A DNA stretch of 26,692 nt. Origin: Cloacimonetes bacterium UBA5210 (GTDB lineage Bacteria > Cloacimonadota > Cloacimonadia > Cloacimonadales > Cloacimonadaceae). A program made the position numbers and the translations under genes. The notes beneath the pieces were generated by a model. The model was given only the letters and a program-made list of their open reading frames with translations, was not told the DNA's origin and ran no database searches. The stretch is from assembly GCA_002412625.1 (NCBI GenBank), contig DHVK01000029.1, positions 3,597-30,288 of the forward strand. The letters are read 5' to 3'. Shown here piece after piece: positions 8,433 through 17,084 of the stretch (positions are counted from its first letter, which is position 1; every line of letters starts with the position of its first letter).

Positions 8433-8461
8433 ATATTATCAGATCACACGAGCGTCGTCAA
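8433..8461 (-). promoter_or_regulatory. Candidate promoter for tldD-tldE
   Basis: On the minus strand TTGACG (8456-8461) is followed after 17 bases by TAATAT (8433-8438). An overlapping GATAAT (8435-8440) would give a 15-base spacer. The leader to the tldD ATG would be about 115 bases. The intergenic region 8313-8645 holds no convincing gene; it contains this promoter, the tetR promoter and one small hairpin (TGCAGC, five-base loop, GCTGCA at 8505-8521). Confidence 0.4.
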
Positions 8462-8582
8462 TCTATATGTTGTCCGGCAGGGCTCATTTATCGCCTGTTT
8501 CAAATGCAGCACTGCGCTGCACTAGCCATAGATGCGGGCTTATCGGGTTTGGAAAATAATCAACAGGGAATCAAGAATCTTA

Positions 8583-8610
8583 TTGACAGATATTACGGTT
8601 TGGTTATGTT
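8583..8610 (+). promoter_or_regulatory. Candidate promoter of the tetR-led transport operon
   Basis: TTGACA (8583-8588), 16-base spacer, TATGTT (8605-8610). The ribosome site AGAGGTGA is at 8629-8636 and the tetR ATG at 8646. An inverted pair TTACG (8593-8597) and CGTAA (8624-8628) brackets the -10 region and could be part of an autoregulatory operator. That last point is speculative. Confidence 0.5.
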
Positions 8611-8645
8611 ATCACCATATTCGTAAACAAAGAGGTGAATCGTAC

Positions 8646-9254
8646 ATGATAGTCAAGCAGATCAAACAGCTGATCCCAAAAGCAACGAGCCCCAAACAAG
8701 CAGAGCTAATCATCTCTGCCACAAAGCTTTTTCACCGCTACGGGTTCGGCAAGGTGAGTGTGGAGGAGCTTTGCCGCCACGCGAAGGTGAGCAAGGTAAC
8801 CTTCTATCGCTATTATAAGGGCAAGGACGAGTTGATTCTGCAGATTCTGCGCCTGCTGTTTGACGATGTATCCGCCAGAGTGCGGGAAGTGCTGGATTCG
8901 GAGATCGATCTGAAGCTCAAATTTGACCGGGTTGCGATGATCAAGCAGGAGTTCACGCGCGTTTTGGGCGACGAAATTGTGGGCGCTTTGTTCAGTTATC
9001 ACGGCATTCAGGAATATTTCAGGGAGCTAAGCCGGCAAAGCATGGAGGATTTCAAGACCTTTTTGTATCGGGAGCAAGCTTCCGGAAGGATCAACCCCAA
9101 GCTGAATATCGAGATGCTACTGGTCTTGATGGGAGGCATCAACAGCATGATCGCCGAGCATAAAATGGAAGCCATCGGTGCCAACTATGCAGAGCTGGTG
9201 GCTCAAATCAATGAGATATTGGTCTATGGACTCTTCAGCCGGGAGGAAGCGTGA
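8646..9254 (+). CDS. TetR/AcrR family transcriptional regulator
   Basis: 202 residues. The N-terminal TetR DNA-binding domain is clear: QAELIISATKLFHRYGFGKV, then VEELCRHAKVSKVTFYRYY (helix-turn-helix about residues 38-58) and KGKDELI. The C-terminal ligand-binding half is not recognisable by family. The longer frame from 8532 was rejected because AGAGGTGA sits 9 bases before the ATG at 8646 and a promoter lies inside the longer frame. The stop overlaps the next gene's GTG start by 4 bases, so the regulator leads and probably controls the transport operon. TetR proteins usually repress until a small hydrophobic ligand binds; the ligand here is unknown. Confidence 0.9.
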   Translation: MIVKQIKQLIPKATSPKQAELIISATKLFHRYGFGKVSVEELCRHAKVSKVTFYRYYKGKDELILQILRLLFDDVSARVREVLDSEIDLKLKFDRVAMIKQEFTRVLGDEIVGALFSYHGIQEYFRELSRQSMEDFKTFLYREQASGRINPKLNIEMLLVLMGGINSMIAEHKMEAIGANYAELVAQINEILVYGLFSREEA

Positions 9255-10285
9255 AGCGCGTGGTGCTGGCAATGGCGATACTGCTGCTGGGTTCAGCCCT
9301 AATCGGAGTGGAAACACGCAACCGCTTCAGTCTGCTGGCCGGCGCCGAGGATGGCGTTCAGGGGTTGGGCGCGGTGTGGACGCTGGATCTGCAGCATCAA
9401 GAAAGCCTGGGGGTATATAGCGCTCAAGCCGGATACAGCATGCACGCATATGCGCTAAACACTTGGGAAGCCAAGCGCTCGCTGCAGATGGATGCAGAAA
9501 CATATCGCTGGTGGCTGAGCCTGCAGAATCCGCAAAGTGAACTGCGGATCGGGCTGCAGCAGATCAATTTTGGTGTTGCCCAGGTTTTGCGTCCGCTGAA
9601 GTGGTTCGATACCCTTCAGGCTCAGGATCCCTATCAACTCAGCAGGGGGGTGGACGCACTGCTGTTCAGGCACTATTGGCTGAACAACGCAAATCTATGG
9701 CTGTGGGGGCTTCCCGGTTCCGGGGATCTGAAGGGTATCGAGTTTTTGCCCGGGAAGGAAGATTCCGCCGAGTATGGCGGCAGAATCCAGTATCCCCTTG
9801 CGATCGGCGAGGGGGCAATCAGCGCGCATTATCGCAAGCTTGAAGTGGGCGAAGAATACCGCGTTGGCTTTGATCTGCGCTACGATGGGACCATCGGTGC
9901 CTGGCTGGAAACAGCGGGATCGCACTTCAGCAAATCCGGCATTTTCCTGCCTGCTTATACTGCTTCTGCCACATTGGGCTTGGATTACGTTTGGGCTTAT
10001 GGCAACGGGCTTGCCCTTACCTTGGAAAATATGATCAATGTGAGCGCGGAAGCAAGCCTCGGCACGGCCAAGCGGCAAAACCTAAGCACAGCCGCACTCT
10101 TCAGTTATCCGCTGGGGCTTTTGGATTCCGTTTCGCTCTTGGCTTACGCGGATTGGGATGGCGGGGATTGGGCGCTAAATGCCGCCTGGCGCCGGATGTA
10201 TGACTATATTTCGCTGGACCTGAATCTGGGAAGCTCTTCCCTGAAGGACTTTCAGGCGCAGGCCATGATAAGCGTAAATCTATAA
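9251..10285 (+). CDS. Predicted outer-membrane beta-barrel protein
   Basis: 344 residues starting at a GTG that overlaps the tetR stop (GTGA). Residues 1-20 are a signal peptide (MKRVVLAMAILLLGSALIGV). The rest alternates polar and aromatic/hydrophobic residues with many Tyr, Trp and Gly. It includes a porin-like stretch LRIGLQQINFGVAQVLRPL and ends in SVNL, a terminal hydrophobic residue after a strand as in barrel proteins. I do not recognise a named family. Position between the TetR regulator and an ABC transporter (12-base gap) suggests it is the outer-membrane component, or acceptor, of the same system. That role is inferred from context. Confidence 0.75.
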   Translation: MKRVVLAMAILLLGSALIGVETRNRFSLLAGAEDGVQGLGAVWTLDLQHQESLGVYSAQAGYSMHAYALNTWEAKRSLQMDAETYRWWLSLQNPQSELRIGLQQINFGVAQVLRPLKWFDTLQAQDPYQLSRGVDALLFRHYWLNNANLWLWGLPGSGDLKGIEFLPGKEDSAEYGGRIQYPLAIGEGAISAHYRKLEVGEEYRVGFDLRYDGTIGAWLETAGSHFSKSGIFLPAYTASATLGLDYVWAYGNGLALTLENMINVSAEASLGTAKRQNLSTAALFSYPLGLLDSVSLLAYADWDGGDWALNAAWRRMYDYISLDLNLGSSSLKDFQAQAMISVNL

Positions 10286-10297
10286 GATGAGGATCAA

Positions 10298-10996
10298 ATG
10301 AAAGAAGTAATCGCCACGATCAAAGATATGAGCAAAGCCTTTCCCACCGGACCAAGCCAGTTTTGGGCGCTGAAACACATCAATCTGCAGTTTGTGCGGG
10401 GGGAATTCAGCGGCTTTGTAGGCCCCAGCGGAAGCGGGAAAACTACTCTGTTGAATATCCTGGGCTCTTTGGATGGCCCCACCGAGGGTGAAGTGGAAGT
10501 GCTGGGTGCCAATGTCCATCAGCTCAGTCAAAAAGCCGCCAGCAAACTGCGCAGCGAGCACATCGGCTTCATCTTCCAGACCTATAACCTGCTGCCGGTT
10601 TACAATGTGTATGAAAATGTGGAGTTTCCGCTCTTGCTGCTCAAAATGGACTCTGCCAAGCGGGATAAAATGGTGAAGGAAGCGATTGCATGGGTGGGAC
10701 TTTCGGACAAGATCAAGAGCCGTCCGGCGCAGCTTTCCGGCGGGCAGTGTCAGCGCGTGGCGATTGCACGGGCGATGGTGAAAAAACCGGAGCTGGTGCT
10801 GGCGGATGAACCCACGGCAAATCTGGATACCGAGAATTCTCACCACATCCTGGATACAATGGCGAGGCTCAACCAAGAACTGGGCACGACCTTCATTTTC
10901 AGCACCCACGACGAGAAAGTGATCAAGTATCTGAAGCGGGTGATTCGCTTGGTCGATGGCGAGGTGGCAAGCGATGATCTTGCGTCTGGCATTTAG
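10298..10996 (+). CDS. ABC transporter ATP-binding protein, LolD/MacB type
   Basis: 232 residues with a complete nucleotide-binding domain: Walker A GPSGSGKTT (42-50), Q-loop FIFQTYNLLPVYNVYENVEF, signature LSGGQCQRVAIARAM, Walker B LVLADEPTANLD and switch His in STHDEKV. The Q-loop LLPVYNVYENVEFPLLL pattern and 230-residue length are typical of the MacB/LolD/FtsE subgroup. The signature has Cys where LSGGQQQ is usual. GAGGAT lies 5 bases before the ATG. The 3' end overlaps the first permease gene by 23 bases. It should energise the two FtsX-type permeases from the cytoplasm. Substrate is not determined by this subunit. Confidence 0.93.
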   Translation: MKEVIATIKDMSKAFPTGPSQFWALKHINLQFVRGEFSGFVGPSGSGKTTLLNILGSLDGPTEGEVEVLGANVHQLSQKAASKLRSEHIGFIFQTYNLLPVYNVYENVEFPLLLLKMDSAKRDKMVKEAIAWVGLSDKIKSRPAQLSGGQCQRVAIARAMVKKPELVLADEPTANLDTENSHHILDTMARLNQELGTTFIFSTHDEKVIKYLKRVIRLVDGEVASDDLASGI

Positions 10997-12149
10997 AAAC
11001 ATCGTGGCCAACGGCTGGCGCAGCATCACCAATATGCTGGTGCTCAGCGTGGTGTTGATCGTCATTGTGTGGATGCAGGCGATGTATTTCAGCTGGATCC
11101 GCCTGGCGGAGACGCAGCAGATAGATTGGGAATATGCCAAGGGGATGTTGCGGGTTCGCTCTTACGACGCCAACGATCCCTTCAGTTGGGAAGATAGCCA
11201 CGCGCCACTGTCTGCACAAATGCAGGGCGCGGTTCAGCAAGGTGAATTGATGCCGGTTTTGCTGTCTCCGGCGAGCATCTACCCTCAGGGCAGGTTAATG
11301 AGCGCGATGCTGAAAGGGATCCCGCATGATCAAAACTTGGTGAAGCTCCCCGCCAAGATCCTGAATCCCCAGGGGAGGGACATGATCCCGGTGCTAATGG
11401 GCACGGTGATGGCGCGCAGCACCAGGTTGAGCAAGGGCGATGTGTTTAGCATCCGAGTGAAGGATATCAACGGTAGCTTCAACGCGGTGGACGCAATAGT
11501 GGAGGATGTGATCGAAATCCCGGCGGTTACTGCGGATATTGGCAGTATCTGGATGGATTTGGCAACTCTGAGGGAAGTGAAGGCGATGGAGGATGAGACG
11601 ACCTATCTGGTGATGGCGGATGCCGGGCTGAAATCGCTTGAGCAAGGCGAATTCAAGCACATCGATAAGAACGAGTATTTTGCGGATTTGTATCAGATGC
11701 TGAAGAACGAGCGCTTTCAACAAGCCTTGCTATATGGGCTGTTGTTGCTGCTGGCTATGCTGGCTGTGTTTGACACGCAGGCTTTGGCGGTGTTCAGGCG
11801 GCGTCGGGAGATCGGCACTCTTGCGGCTTTGGGTTTCACGCGGGGGAAGATCTCCCTGCTTTTTACCGTGGAAGGCGCGCTATATATGCTCTTTGCCGGC
11901 GGGCTCAGCGCAGTTCTAGGTTTCCCCTTGTTCTGGTATTTTGCCAAAGTTGGCTTCAAGCTGCCCGACAGTTATGATGAATTTGGGATCCAGGGTTTTA
12001 GCGAGCCGATCCGGTTTGTATATCCGATGGGCGAGATTTTGGTCATCTTTGCGCTGATCCTGTTGCTGACCATATGGGTGAGCTGGATTCCCACGCGCCA
12101 GATCTCCAGGATGAATCCGGTGGATGCGCTAAGGGGAAAGGTGAATTGA
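10974..12149 (+). CDS. FtsX-type ABC permease (MacB/LolC-like), first subunit
   Basis: 391 residues. The topology is that of type VII ABC permeases: one N-terminal membrane helix (about 21-40), a large periplasmic domain (about 41-245), then three C-terminal helices (about 250-270, 296-322, 352-372). The ending ISRMNPVDALRGK is a family hallmark. The start at 10974 (MILRLAFRNI) was preferred over 10956 because GAGGTGG lies 8 bases upstream and the amphipathic cytoplasmic lead matches the family. It overlaps the ATPase gene by 23 bases. It probably pairs with the following permease as a heterodimer. Type VII systems move substrates from inner membrane or periplasm rather than across the inner membrane. 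Confidence 0.9.
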   Translation: MILRLAFRNIVANGWRSITNMLVLSVVLIVIVWMQAMYFSWIRLAETQQIDWEYAKGMLRVRSYDANDPFSWEDSHAPLSAQMQGAVQQGELMPVLLSPASIYPQGRLMSAMLKGIPHDQNLVKLPAKILNPQGRDMIPVLMGTVMARSTRLSKGDVFSIRVKDINGSFNAVDAIVEDVIEIPAVTADIGSIWMDLATLREVKAMEDETTYLVMADAGLKSLEQGEFKHIDKNEYFADLYQMLKNERFQQALLYGLLLLLAMLAVFDTQALAVFRRRREIGTLAALGFTRGKISLLFTVEGALYMLFAGGLSAVLGFPLFWYFAKVGFKLPDSYDEFGIQGFSEPIRFVYPMGEILVIFALILLLTIWVSWIPTRQISRMNPVDALRGKVN

Positions 12150-12150
12150 G

Positions 12151-13422
12151 ATGATGCAGTTTCTTATCAAAGGTGTGTTTCGGGATCGTCATCGCTGGCT
12201 GTTGCCGATCATTGTGGCGTTGGCGGCGGTTAGCATCCTGGTCTTTACCTTCTCGTTTCTGGAGGGCTACAAGCTTAGTTTCGAGCGGCAGACCTCGCGC
12301 TTTGTGAGTGGTCACTTGAAGGTGGTGAGCCGCGCTTATGCCGAGATGCTGGATATGAGGCCCTATGATCTGGCGCTATTGGATATCGAGGCGGAACTGG
12401 CAGAGTGGCAAAAGCGCTATCCTCAGTTAAGCTGGGCACAGCGGATTAACTTTGGCGCGCTGATCGATATTCCCGATAGCAGGGGCGATACCAGAGTCCA
12501 GGGGGAAGTGATCGGCTTTGCCATCGATCTCTTTCAGGACGATACCGAGATCCGGCGGATGCAGCTGACTGAGGCTCTGCAAAGCGGAAGACTGCCTCAA
12601 AAATCCGGGGAAATCCTGATCACTAATATCGCTTTTGAGAAGCTGGAGCTGGAGCTGGGGGATACCGTTACGCTGCTGGGTTCCACCGTGTTTGGGGCCA
12701 TGACGATGCAAAACTTCCAGGTTTCCGGCACGATCGAGTTTGGCACCAAGTCTCTGGATCAAGGGGCTGTGGTGGCGGATATCCAGGACATCCGGCAGAT
12801 GATGGATATGCCCGGCGGTGCGGGAGAGATCCTGGCCTTCTTTGCCAACAACGAGTTTCAGCCCAAAGAAGCTGCCCGCATTTCCAAAGATTTCAATGCC
12901 CGTTATAGCGATCCCGAAGATGAGTTTTCGCCCCAGATGCTATCGATGCTGGAACAGGGCAACATCGGCTATCTGATGCAGGTCTTTGGGCTTGGCATGC
13001 TCTGGATGTCCTTGGGCTTTATCTTTGTTCTGGGCATTGTGTTGTGGAATTCCGGGCTGATCAGCGGCATTCGGCGCTATGGCGAGTTTGGGCTCCGGCT
13101 GGCCATCGGAGAAAGCAAGCGGCAGGTGTATTTCAGCCTATTGGTGGAAGCTCTGTTTACCGGAGTGGTGGGTTCGCTTTTGGGCGTGTTGCTGGGAACT
13201 GCGGTCAGCCTATACTTCAATCGCTATGGAATGGATATGAGTTTGTACAATCAAAGCGGAAATGTGTTGACCGAAAATATGCTTTACGCAAAGCTGAACC
13301 CGATTACATTGTTATGGAGTTTCATCCCCGGAGTGCTCTCCACTTTGGTGGGAGCCGCTCTGGCCGGAGCTGCCATCTTTAAACGCCAAACTTCACAGTT
13401 ATTTAAGGAGCTTGAAACATGA
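12151..13422 (+). CDS. FtsX-type ABC permease (LolE/LolC-like), second subunit
   Basis: 423 residues with the same layout: helix 1 about 16-37, a periplasmic domain about 38-268, and helices about 271-300, 327-355 and 388-410. The cytoplasmic motif RRYGEFGLRLAIGESKRQV is the coupling region typical of FtsX permeases (usually E(I/F)G-LRA-G). The preceding stop is one base away and AAGGTGA precedes the start; ATG at 12151 or 12154 is equally possible. The 3' end overlaps the LolA-like gene. Two non-identical permeases plus one ATPase is the LolCDE arrangement rather than the MacB fusion. Confidence 0.9.
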   Translation: MMQFLIKGVFRDRHRWLLPIIVALAAVSILVFTFSFLEGYKLSFERQTSRFVSGHLKVVSRAYAEMLDMRPYDLALLDIEAELAEWQKRYPQLSWAQRINFGALIDIPDSRGDTRVQGEVIGFAIDLFQDDTEIRRMQLTEALQSGRLPQKSGEILITNIAFEKLELELGDTVTLLGSTVFGAMTMQNFQVSGTIEFGTKSLDQGAVVADIQDIRQMMDMPGGAGEILAFFANNEFQPKEAARISKDFNARYSDPEDEFSPQMLSMLEQGNIGYLMQVFGLGMLWMSLGFIFVLGIVLWNSGLISGIRRYGEFGLRLAIGESKRQVYFSLLVEALFTGVVGSLLGVLLGTAVSLYFNRYGMDMSLYNQSGNVLTENMLYAKLNPITLLWSFIPGVLSTLVGAALAGAAIFKRQTSQLFKELET

Positions 13423-14159
13423 AAATGCGCTATCTGATGCTCGCGCTTCTTCTGAGTATAGGCAGTTTGCCGGGACAGAGCATCTCCGCAGAAGAGATTC
13501 TGAACAAAGTTGATGCGAATATGATCAGCAAATCCGGTAAATCAACGACCCGCATGGTGGTTCATTCTCGCCGTGCCTCACGCACCATCGAGAGTATCAA
13601 TTATTCCTTGGGAGACAGCAAGTTCTACAGCGAATATACCTCTCCTCCGCGCGACAAAGGGACCAAGATGCTGAAGCTGGATAGTGACCTTTGGATATTT
13701 GACCCCAATACGGATCGCACGATCCAGATCTCCGGAAACATGCTGAAGCAATCCGTGATGGGCAGTGATCTATCCTACGAAGACTTCATGGAAGAAGGCA
13801 GCCTCACGGAAGATTATTCTGCCAAGATCATCGAGAGTATCACCCACGAGGGCAGGGCATGCTGGGTCATGGAGCTCACAGCCTTGCGAGACGATGTTTC
13901 CTATCAAAAGCGCCGTATATATATCGACAAAGAGCGCTTTGTAAGCCTCTATGAAGAATGGTTTGCCAAGAGCGGTAAGCTGCTCAAGACCGTCAGTGCT
14001 TCTGAAGTAAAGCGCATCTCCGGCCGCTGGTACCCCACCAAAATTCTCTTTAAGGACGAGCTAAAACAAGGCCAAGGAACGGAGTATTACATAGATTCCA
14101 TCGAGTTTGATATCACAATCCCGCCACATACCTTCAGCAAGGCGATGCTGAAGAAATGA
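13419..14159 (+). CDS. LolA-like periplasmic outer-membrane lipoprotein-sorting family protein
   Basis: 246 residues with an N-terminal signal peptide (MKMRYLMLALLLSIGSLPGQ). The sequence matches the 'outer membrane lipoprotein-sorting protein' group with the LolA-like half-barrel. Visible features are SAEEILNKVDANM, YTSPPRDKGTKMLKL, LWIFDPNTDRTIQISGNML, QSVMGSDLSYEDF and the C-terminal WYPTKILFKD. It begins inside the permease stop codon (ATGA) with AAGGAG 8 bases upstream. Family members are often next to RND-type exporters; here the partner is an FtsX-type ABC transporter. Predicted job: carry a lipid or lipidated substrate through the periplasm between the ABC permeases and the outer membrane. 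The cargo is unknown. Confidence 0.88.
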   Translation: MKMRYLMLALLLSIGSLPGQSISAEEILNKVDANMISKSGKSTTRMVVHSRRASRTIESINYSLGDSKFYSEYTSPPRDKGTKMLKLDSDLWIFDPNTDRTIQISGNMLKQSVMGSDLSYEDFMEEGSLTEDYSAKIIESITHEGRACWVMELTALRDDVSYQKRRIYIDKERFVSLYEEWFAKSGKLLKTVSASEVKRISGRWYPTKILFKDELKQGQGTEYYIDSIEFDITIPPHTFSKAMLKK

Positions 14160-15328
14160 TCGCGATTGTGGGGGGTGGTCCCGCCGCTTTGGGGGCAGCA
14201 ATCGCTTGCCAAGCGCATGCCCTTGTGCTGGAACGAAACCCCCGGCCGGGAACCAAACTGCTGCTTTCCGGAAGCGGACAGTGCAACTTCACCAATGCCC
14301 GCCCCCCGGAGGAGTTTCTGAATACTCTGGGTGCTTTCCGAAACTGGTTGAAGCCCGCGTTCTATGCTTTTGATAACCGCGCTTTCATCAATCTGCTGGA
14401 GGATCATGGCTGTCCGGTTTTCATCCGTGCCGACAAAAAGGCATTCCCCCAAAGTCTGAAGTCTGCGGATGTGCTGGAAACTCTGCTGCGGATCGCCAAA
14501 AGTGGGGGAGCGGAGTTTATGCTGAATCGGGCAGTCCAGAGTATTGTCCGGGAAGGCGATGGCTTTCAGTTAATCACTGCAGATGGCAGCGCGATCCACG
14601 CTCATCAGGTCATAATTGCTGCCGGCGGCGCTTCTTGGCCTCATACCGGGAGCGACGGCGCATCCTACCGCTTTGCCGAATCTCTGGGACACACGATCCT
14701 AAAACCACGCCCTGCTTTGGCAAGTGTGGAGATCCGGAATTATGCGCCCTTCAGCAAGTGCGCGGGGATCTCGTTAAGAGCAAGCCTGAGGCTGGGAAAG
14801 TTCAAGGTGGAGGGCGATCTGCTCTTCACCCACAAAGGGTTCAGCGGCCCCCTGATCATCGATAATTCCTGGCAGATGGAAGCGGGGCAGAGGATGCAGC
14901 TGGGCTTAGCGGATGCCGCAAGGTTTACCGCGCTTGTGGTTAAACAGCCCAGGCGGCGGATCAGTTCCCTTATACATGAGCTGGGCTTACCCCAAAGCCT
15001 TGTGCAAGCAATGTTTGAACACCTGAATATCCCGGGCGAAACCACTGCCTCGCAGCTGAAGCGCGAGCATCGCGAACTGATCGCAAGCTGGCTTGAAGGA
15101 GCGGAATTCAGCATCCTGAAAGTAGAGAGCTTAGCTACTGCTATGTCGGACTATGGCGGTGTGGAATTGAAGGAAATCAACTCCAAAACCATGCAATCTC
15201 GCCTGTTTCCCGGGCTTTTTTTTGCCGGTGAAAGCATGGCCTACAGCCTTCCCAGTGGCGGGTTTAGCATCCAGATGGCGTTTAGCACCGGATATCTGGC
15301 CGGTAAATCTGCAATGAATTGTATTTGA
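14156..15328 (+). CDS. HI0933-family FAD-dependent oxidoreductase (BaiN/YhiN-like)
   Basis: 390 residues. The N-terminal dinucleotide-binding motif IVGGGPAALGAA is at residues 4-15. The family signature GTKLLLSGSGQCNFTN (32-47) is present. The C-terminal FAD segment LFPGLFFAGESMAYSLPSGG, then FSIQMAFSTGYLAG, is complete. Members of this family carry FAD; some reduce steroid or unsaturated substrates, most are uncharacterised. The ATG overlaps the LolA-like stop by 4 bases, so it is translationally coupled to the transport operon, though a direct role there is unproven. The family usually has GE(V/L)-D-x-GGYN; here the middle is GESMAYSLPSGGFS, a noticeable divergence. Confidence 0.9.
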   Translation: MIAIVGGGPAALGAAIACQAHALVLERNPRPGTKLLLSGSGQCNFTNARPPEEFLNTLGAFRNWLKPAFYAFDNRAFINLLEDHGCPVFIRADKKAFPQSLKSADVLETLLRIAKSGGAEFMLNRAVQSIVREGDGFQLITADGSAIHAHQVIIAAGGASWPHTGSDGASYRFAESLGHTILKPRPALASVEIRNYAPFSKCAGISLRASLRLGKFKVEGDLLFTHKGFSGPLIIDNSWQMEAGQRMQLGLADAARFTALVVKQPRRRISSLIHELGLPQSLVQAMFEHLNIPGETTASQLKREHRELIASWLEGAEFSILKVESLATAMSDYGGVELKEINSKTMQSRLFPGLFFAGESMAYSLPSGGFSIQMAFSTGYLAGKSAMNCI

Positions 15329-15332
15329 TGTT

Positions 15333-15360
15333 TTGCCCCATATGGATTATCCTGTATGTA
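15333..15360 (+). promoter_or_regulatory. Weak candidate promoter before the acyl-CoA synthetase gene
   Basis: TTGCCC (15333-15338), 16 bases, TATGTA (15355-15360), in the 55-base gap between the flavoprotein stop and the GTG at 15384. Only moderate matches; read-through from the upstream operon is equally possible. Confidence 0.25.
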
Positions 15361-15383
15361 AATAAGCTCAATGAGGAGATAAT

Positions 15384-17075
15384 GTGATTCAACTAGAGAA
15401 TTTTACCTTGAAGTCGATGATCGACCAGACCATCGCCAAATACCCCAATCGCCCCGCTCTATCTATGGCCGATGAGAAGCCGATGACCTACGGACAACTT
15501 GGCTCACAGATCTTTGAAGTTATTGCCATGCTAAAAGAGTACGGCATCCAGAAAGGCGACAAGGTGGTGATCCTTTCGCAGAATCTGCCAAACTGGGGTG
15601 TGGTGTATCTCGCAGTTACCTATATGGGTGCGGTCATTGTGCCCATCCTGGTAGATTTTCACTTGAACGAGATTCACCAGATCATCCGGCACAGCGGCGC
15701 CAAGGCAGTTTTTGTTTCCAATGCTCATTACGATAAAGTCGGCTACAGCGATCTCGATCCTCAGCCCCTGATGTTTTTGGTGGATAAACTTACTCCGATC
15801 GAGCCCAACCTCAGCAAAGACAAGCTTTCGGAATATATCGACGATCGCAAGGCTGCCTGGAAGAGATTTCGCAACAAAGCGATGGAAACAGTGGGTATTG
15901 TGGATACGGAGCCGATTGAGGAAGATCTTGCCGCCATTATATACACTTCCGGCACCACCGGCAGCTCCAAGGGCGTCATGCTCTCGCACCGCAATCTGGT
16001 GATGGATGCCTGGTTAACTTTGCATATTCAAACCGTGGACGAAAACGACCGTCTGATCTCCGTTTTGCCGCTTTCTCACACCTATGAATGCACGATCGGT
16101 TTCATCATCCCGATGATGACCGGCGCGTGCGTGTATTATCTGGATAAACCGCCCACAGCGCGCATCCTGATCCCTGCCATGCAGAAGATCAAGCCCACCA
16201 TGATCCACACCGTTCCGCTGATCATCGAAAAGATCTTCAAGCTGCAAATCCATCCTCAGCTCACCAAGAACCTGCTGATGCGGGAAATGTACAAGGTTCC
16301 GCCGGTGCGCAAGGCTTTGCACAAAGTTGCCGGCAAGAAACTGATGAAAACCTTCGGTGGTCAGATCCATTTCTTCGGCATCGGCGGTGCTTTGCTGTCC
16401 CACGATGTGGAACGCTTTCTGAACGATGCTTCCTTCCCCTATGCCATCGGCTATGGACTCACCGAAACTTCCCCCTTGATTGCCGGTTGCAGCCCTTCCG
16501 TAGTGAAATTCCGCTCCACCGGGACTGTTTTACCCCAATTGGACGTGCGCATTGCGGATCCGGATCCCAAAACCAAGGTCGGCGAAATCCAGGTGAAAGG
16601 CCCCACCGTGATGAAGGGCTACTACAAGGATAGACAGCGCACAGAGCAAGTCTTTACCCCTGATGGCTTTTTCAAGACCGGAGACCTCGGGATTCTTACA
16701 GACAAGAACTACCTCTACATCAAGGGCAGGATCAAGAACGTGATCGTCGGTCCCGGCGGCGAGAACATCTATGCTGAAGAGCTGGAAGCCAAGCTCAACG
16801 AAGCCGAAACCGTGTTGGAATCCATGGTCTATGAAAGTGGCGGCAACATTATGGCCAGAGTGTTTTTGAACTACGAAAACCTGGAAGCTTCGCACAACCT
16901 GACCAAGATGGGCAGTACCCAAGCCGAAAAGTTCATCGAAAAACACCTGGTTGAACTGCGCACTCATCTAAATGCCAACGTGGCCTCATTTTCCAAAGTG
17001 CACAAGATTCTCGAGCAGAAGGAACCCTTCGAAAAGACACCCACCCAAAAGATCAAGCGCTTCCTCTATCAATAG
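15384..17075 (+). CDS. AMP-dependent acyl-CoA synthetase (long-chain fatty acid-CoA ligase type)
   Basis: 563 residues of the adenylate-forming ANL superfamily. Seen in order: the phosphate-binding loop YTSGTTGSSKG (about 186-196), YGLTETSP (about 356-363), KTGDLG (about 431), GRIKNVIV (about 448-455), GENIYAEELE, and the C-terminal catalytic-lysine region EKTPTQKIKRFLYQ. All core motifs are intact. The closest overall type is fatty acyl-CoA or acyl-ACP synthetase, but chain length cannot be read from sequence. It begins with GTG, preceded by AGGAG; the overlapping ATG would give an immediate stop. It lies between a flavoprotein and the nif3-like gene (9-base gap), so it is probably cotranscribed with the latter. 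Confidence 0.92.
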   Translation: MIQLENFTLKSMIDQTIAKYPNRPALSMADEKPMTYGQLGSQIFEVIAMLKEYGIQKGDKVVILSQNLPNWGVVYLAVTYMGAVIVPILVDFHLNEIHQIIRHSGAKAVFVSNAHYDKVGYSDLDPQPLMFLVDKLTPIEPNLSKDKLSEYIDDRKAAWKRFRNKAMETVGIVDTEPIEEDLAAIIYTSGTTGSSKGVMLSHRNLVMDAWLTLHIQTVDENDRLISVLPLSHTYECTIGFIIPMMTGACVYYLDKPPTARILIPAMQKIKPTMIHTVPLIIEKIFKLQIHPQLTKNLLMREMYKVPPVRKALHKVAGKKLMKTFGGQIHFFGIGGALLSHDVERFLNDASFPYAIGYGLTETSPLIAGCSPSVVKFRSTGTVLPQLDVRIADPDPKTKVGEIQVKGPTVMKGYYKDRQRTEQVFTPDGFFKTGDLGILTDKNYLYIKGRIKNVIVGPGGENIYAEELEAKLNEAETVLESMVYESGGNIMARVFLNYENLEASHNLTKMGSTQAEKFIEKHLVELRTHLNANVASFSKVHKILEQKEPFEKTPTQKIKRFLYQ

Positions 17076-17084
17076 GAGTTTTTT

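Noticed and set aside
8411..8626. 71-codon plus-strand frame between tldD and tetR
   Set aside because: It overlaps both candidate promoters and has no ribosome site.
10298..12149. Macrolide exporter MacAB
   Set aside because: ATPase and permeases are separate genes with two different permeases, and there is no MacA-type adaptor; a LolCDE-like arrangement fits better.
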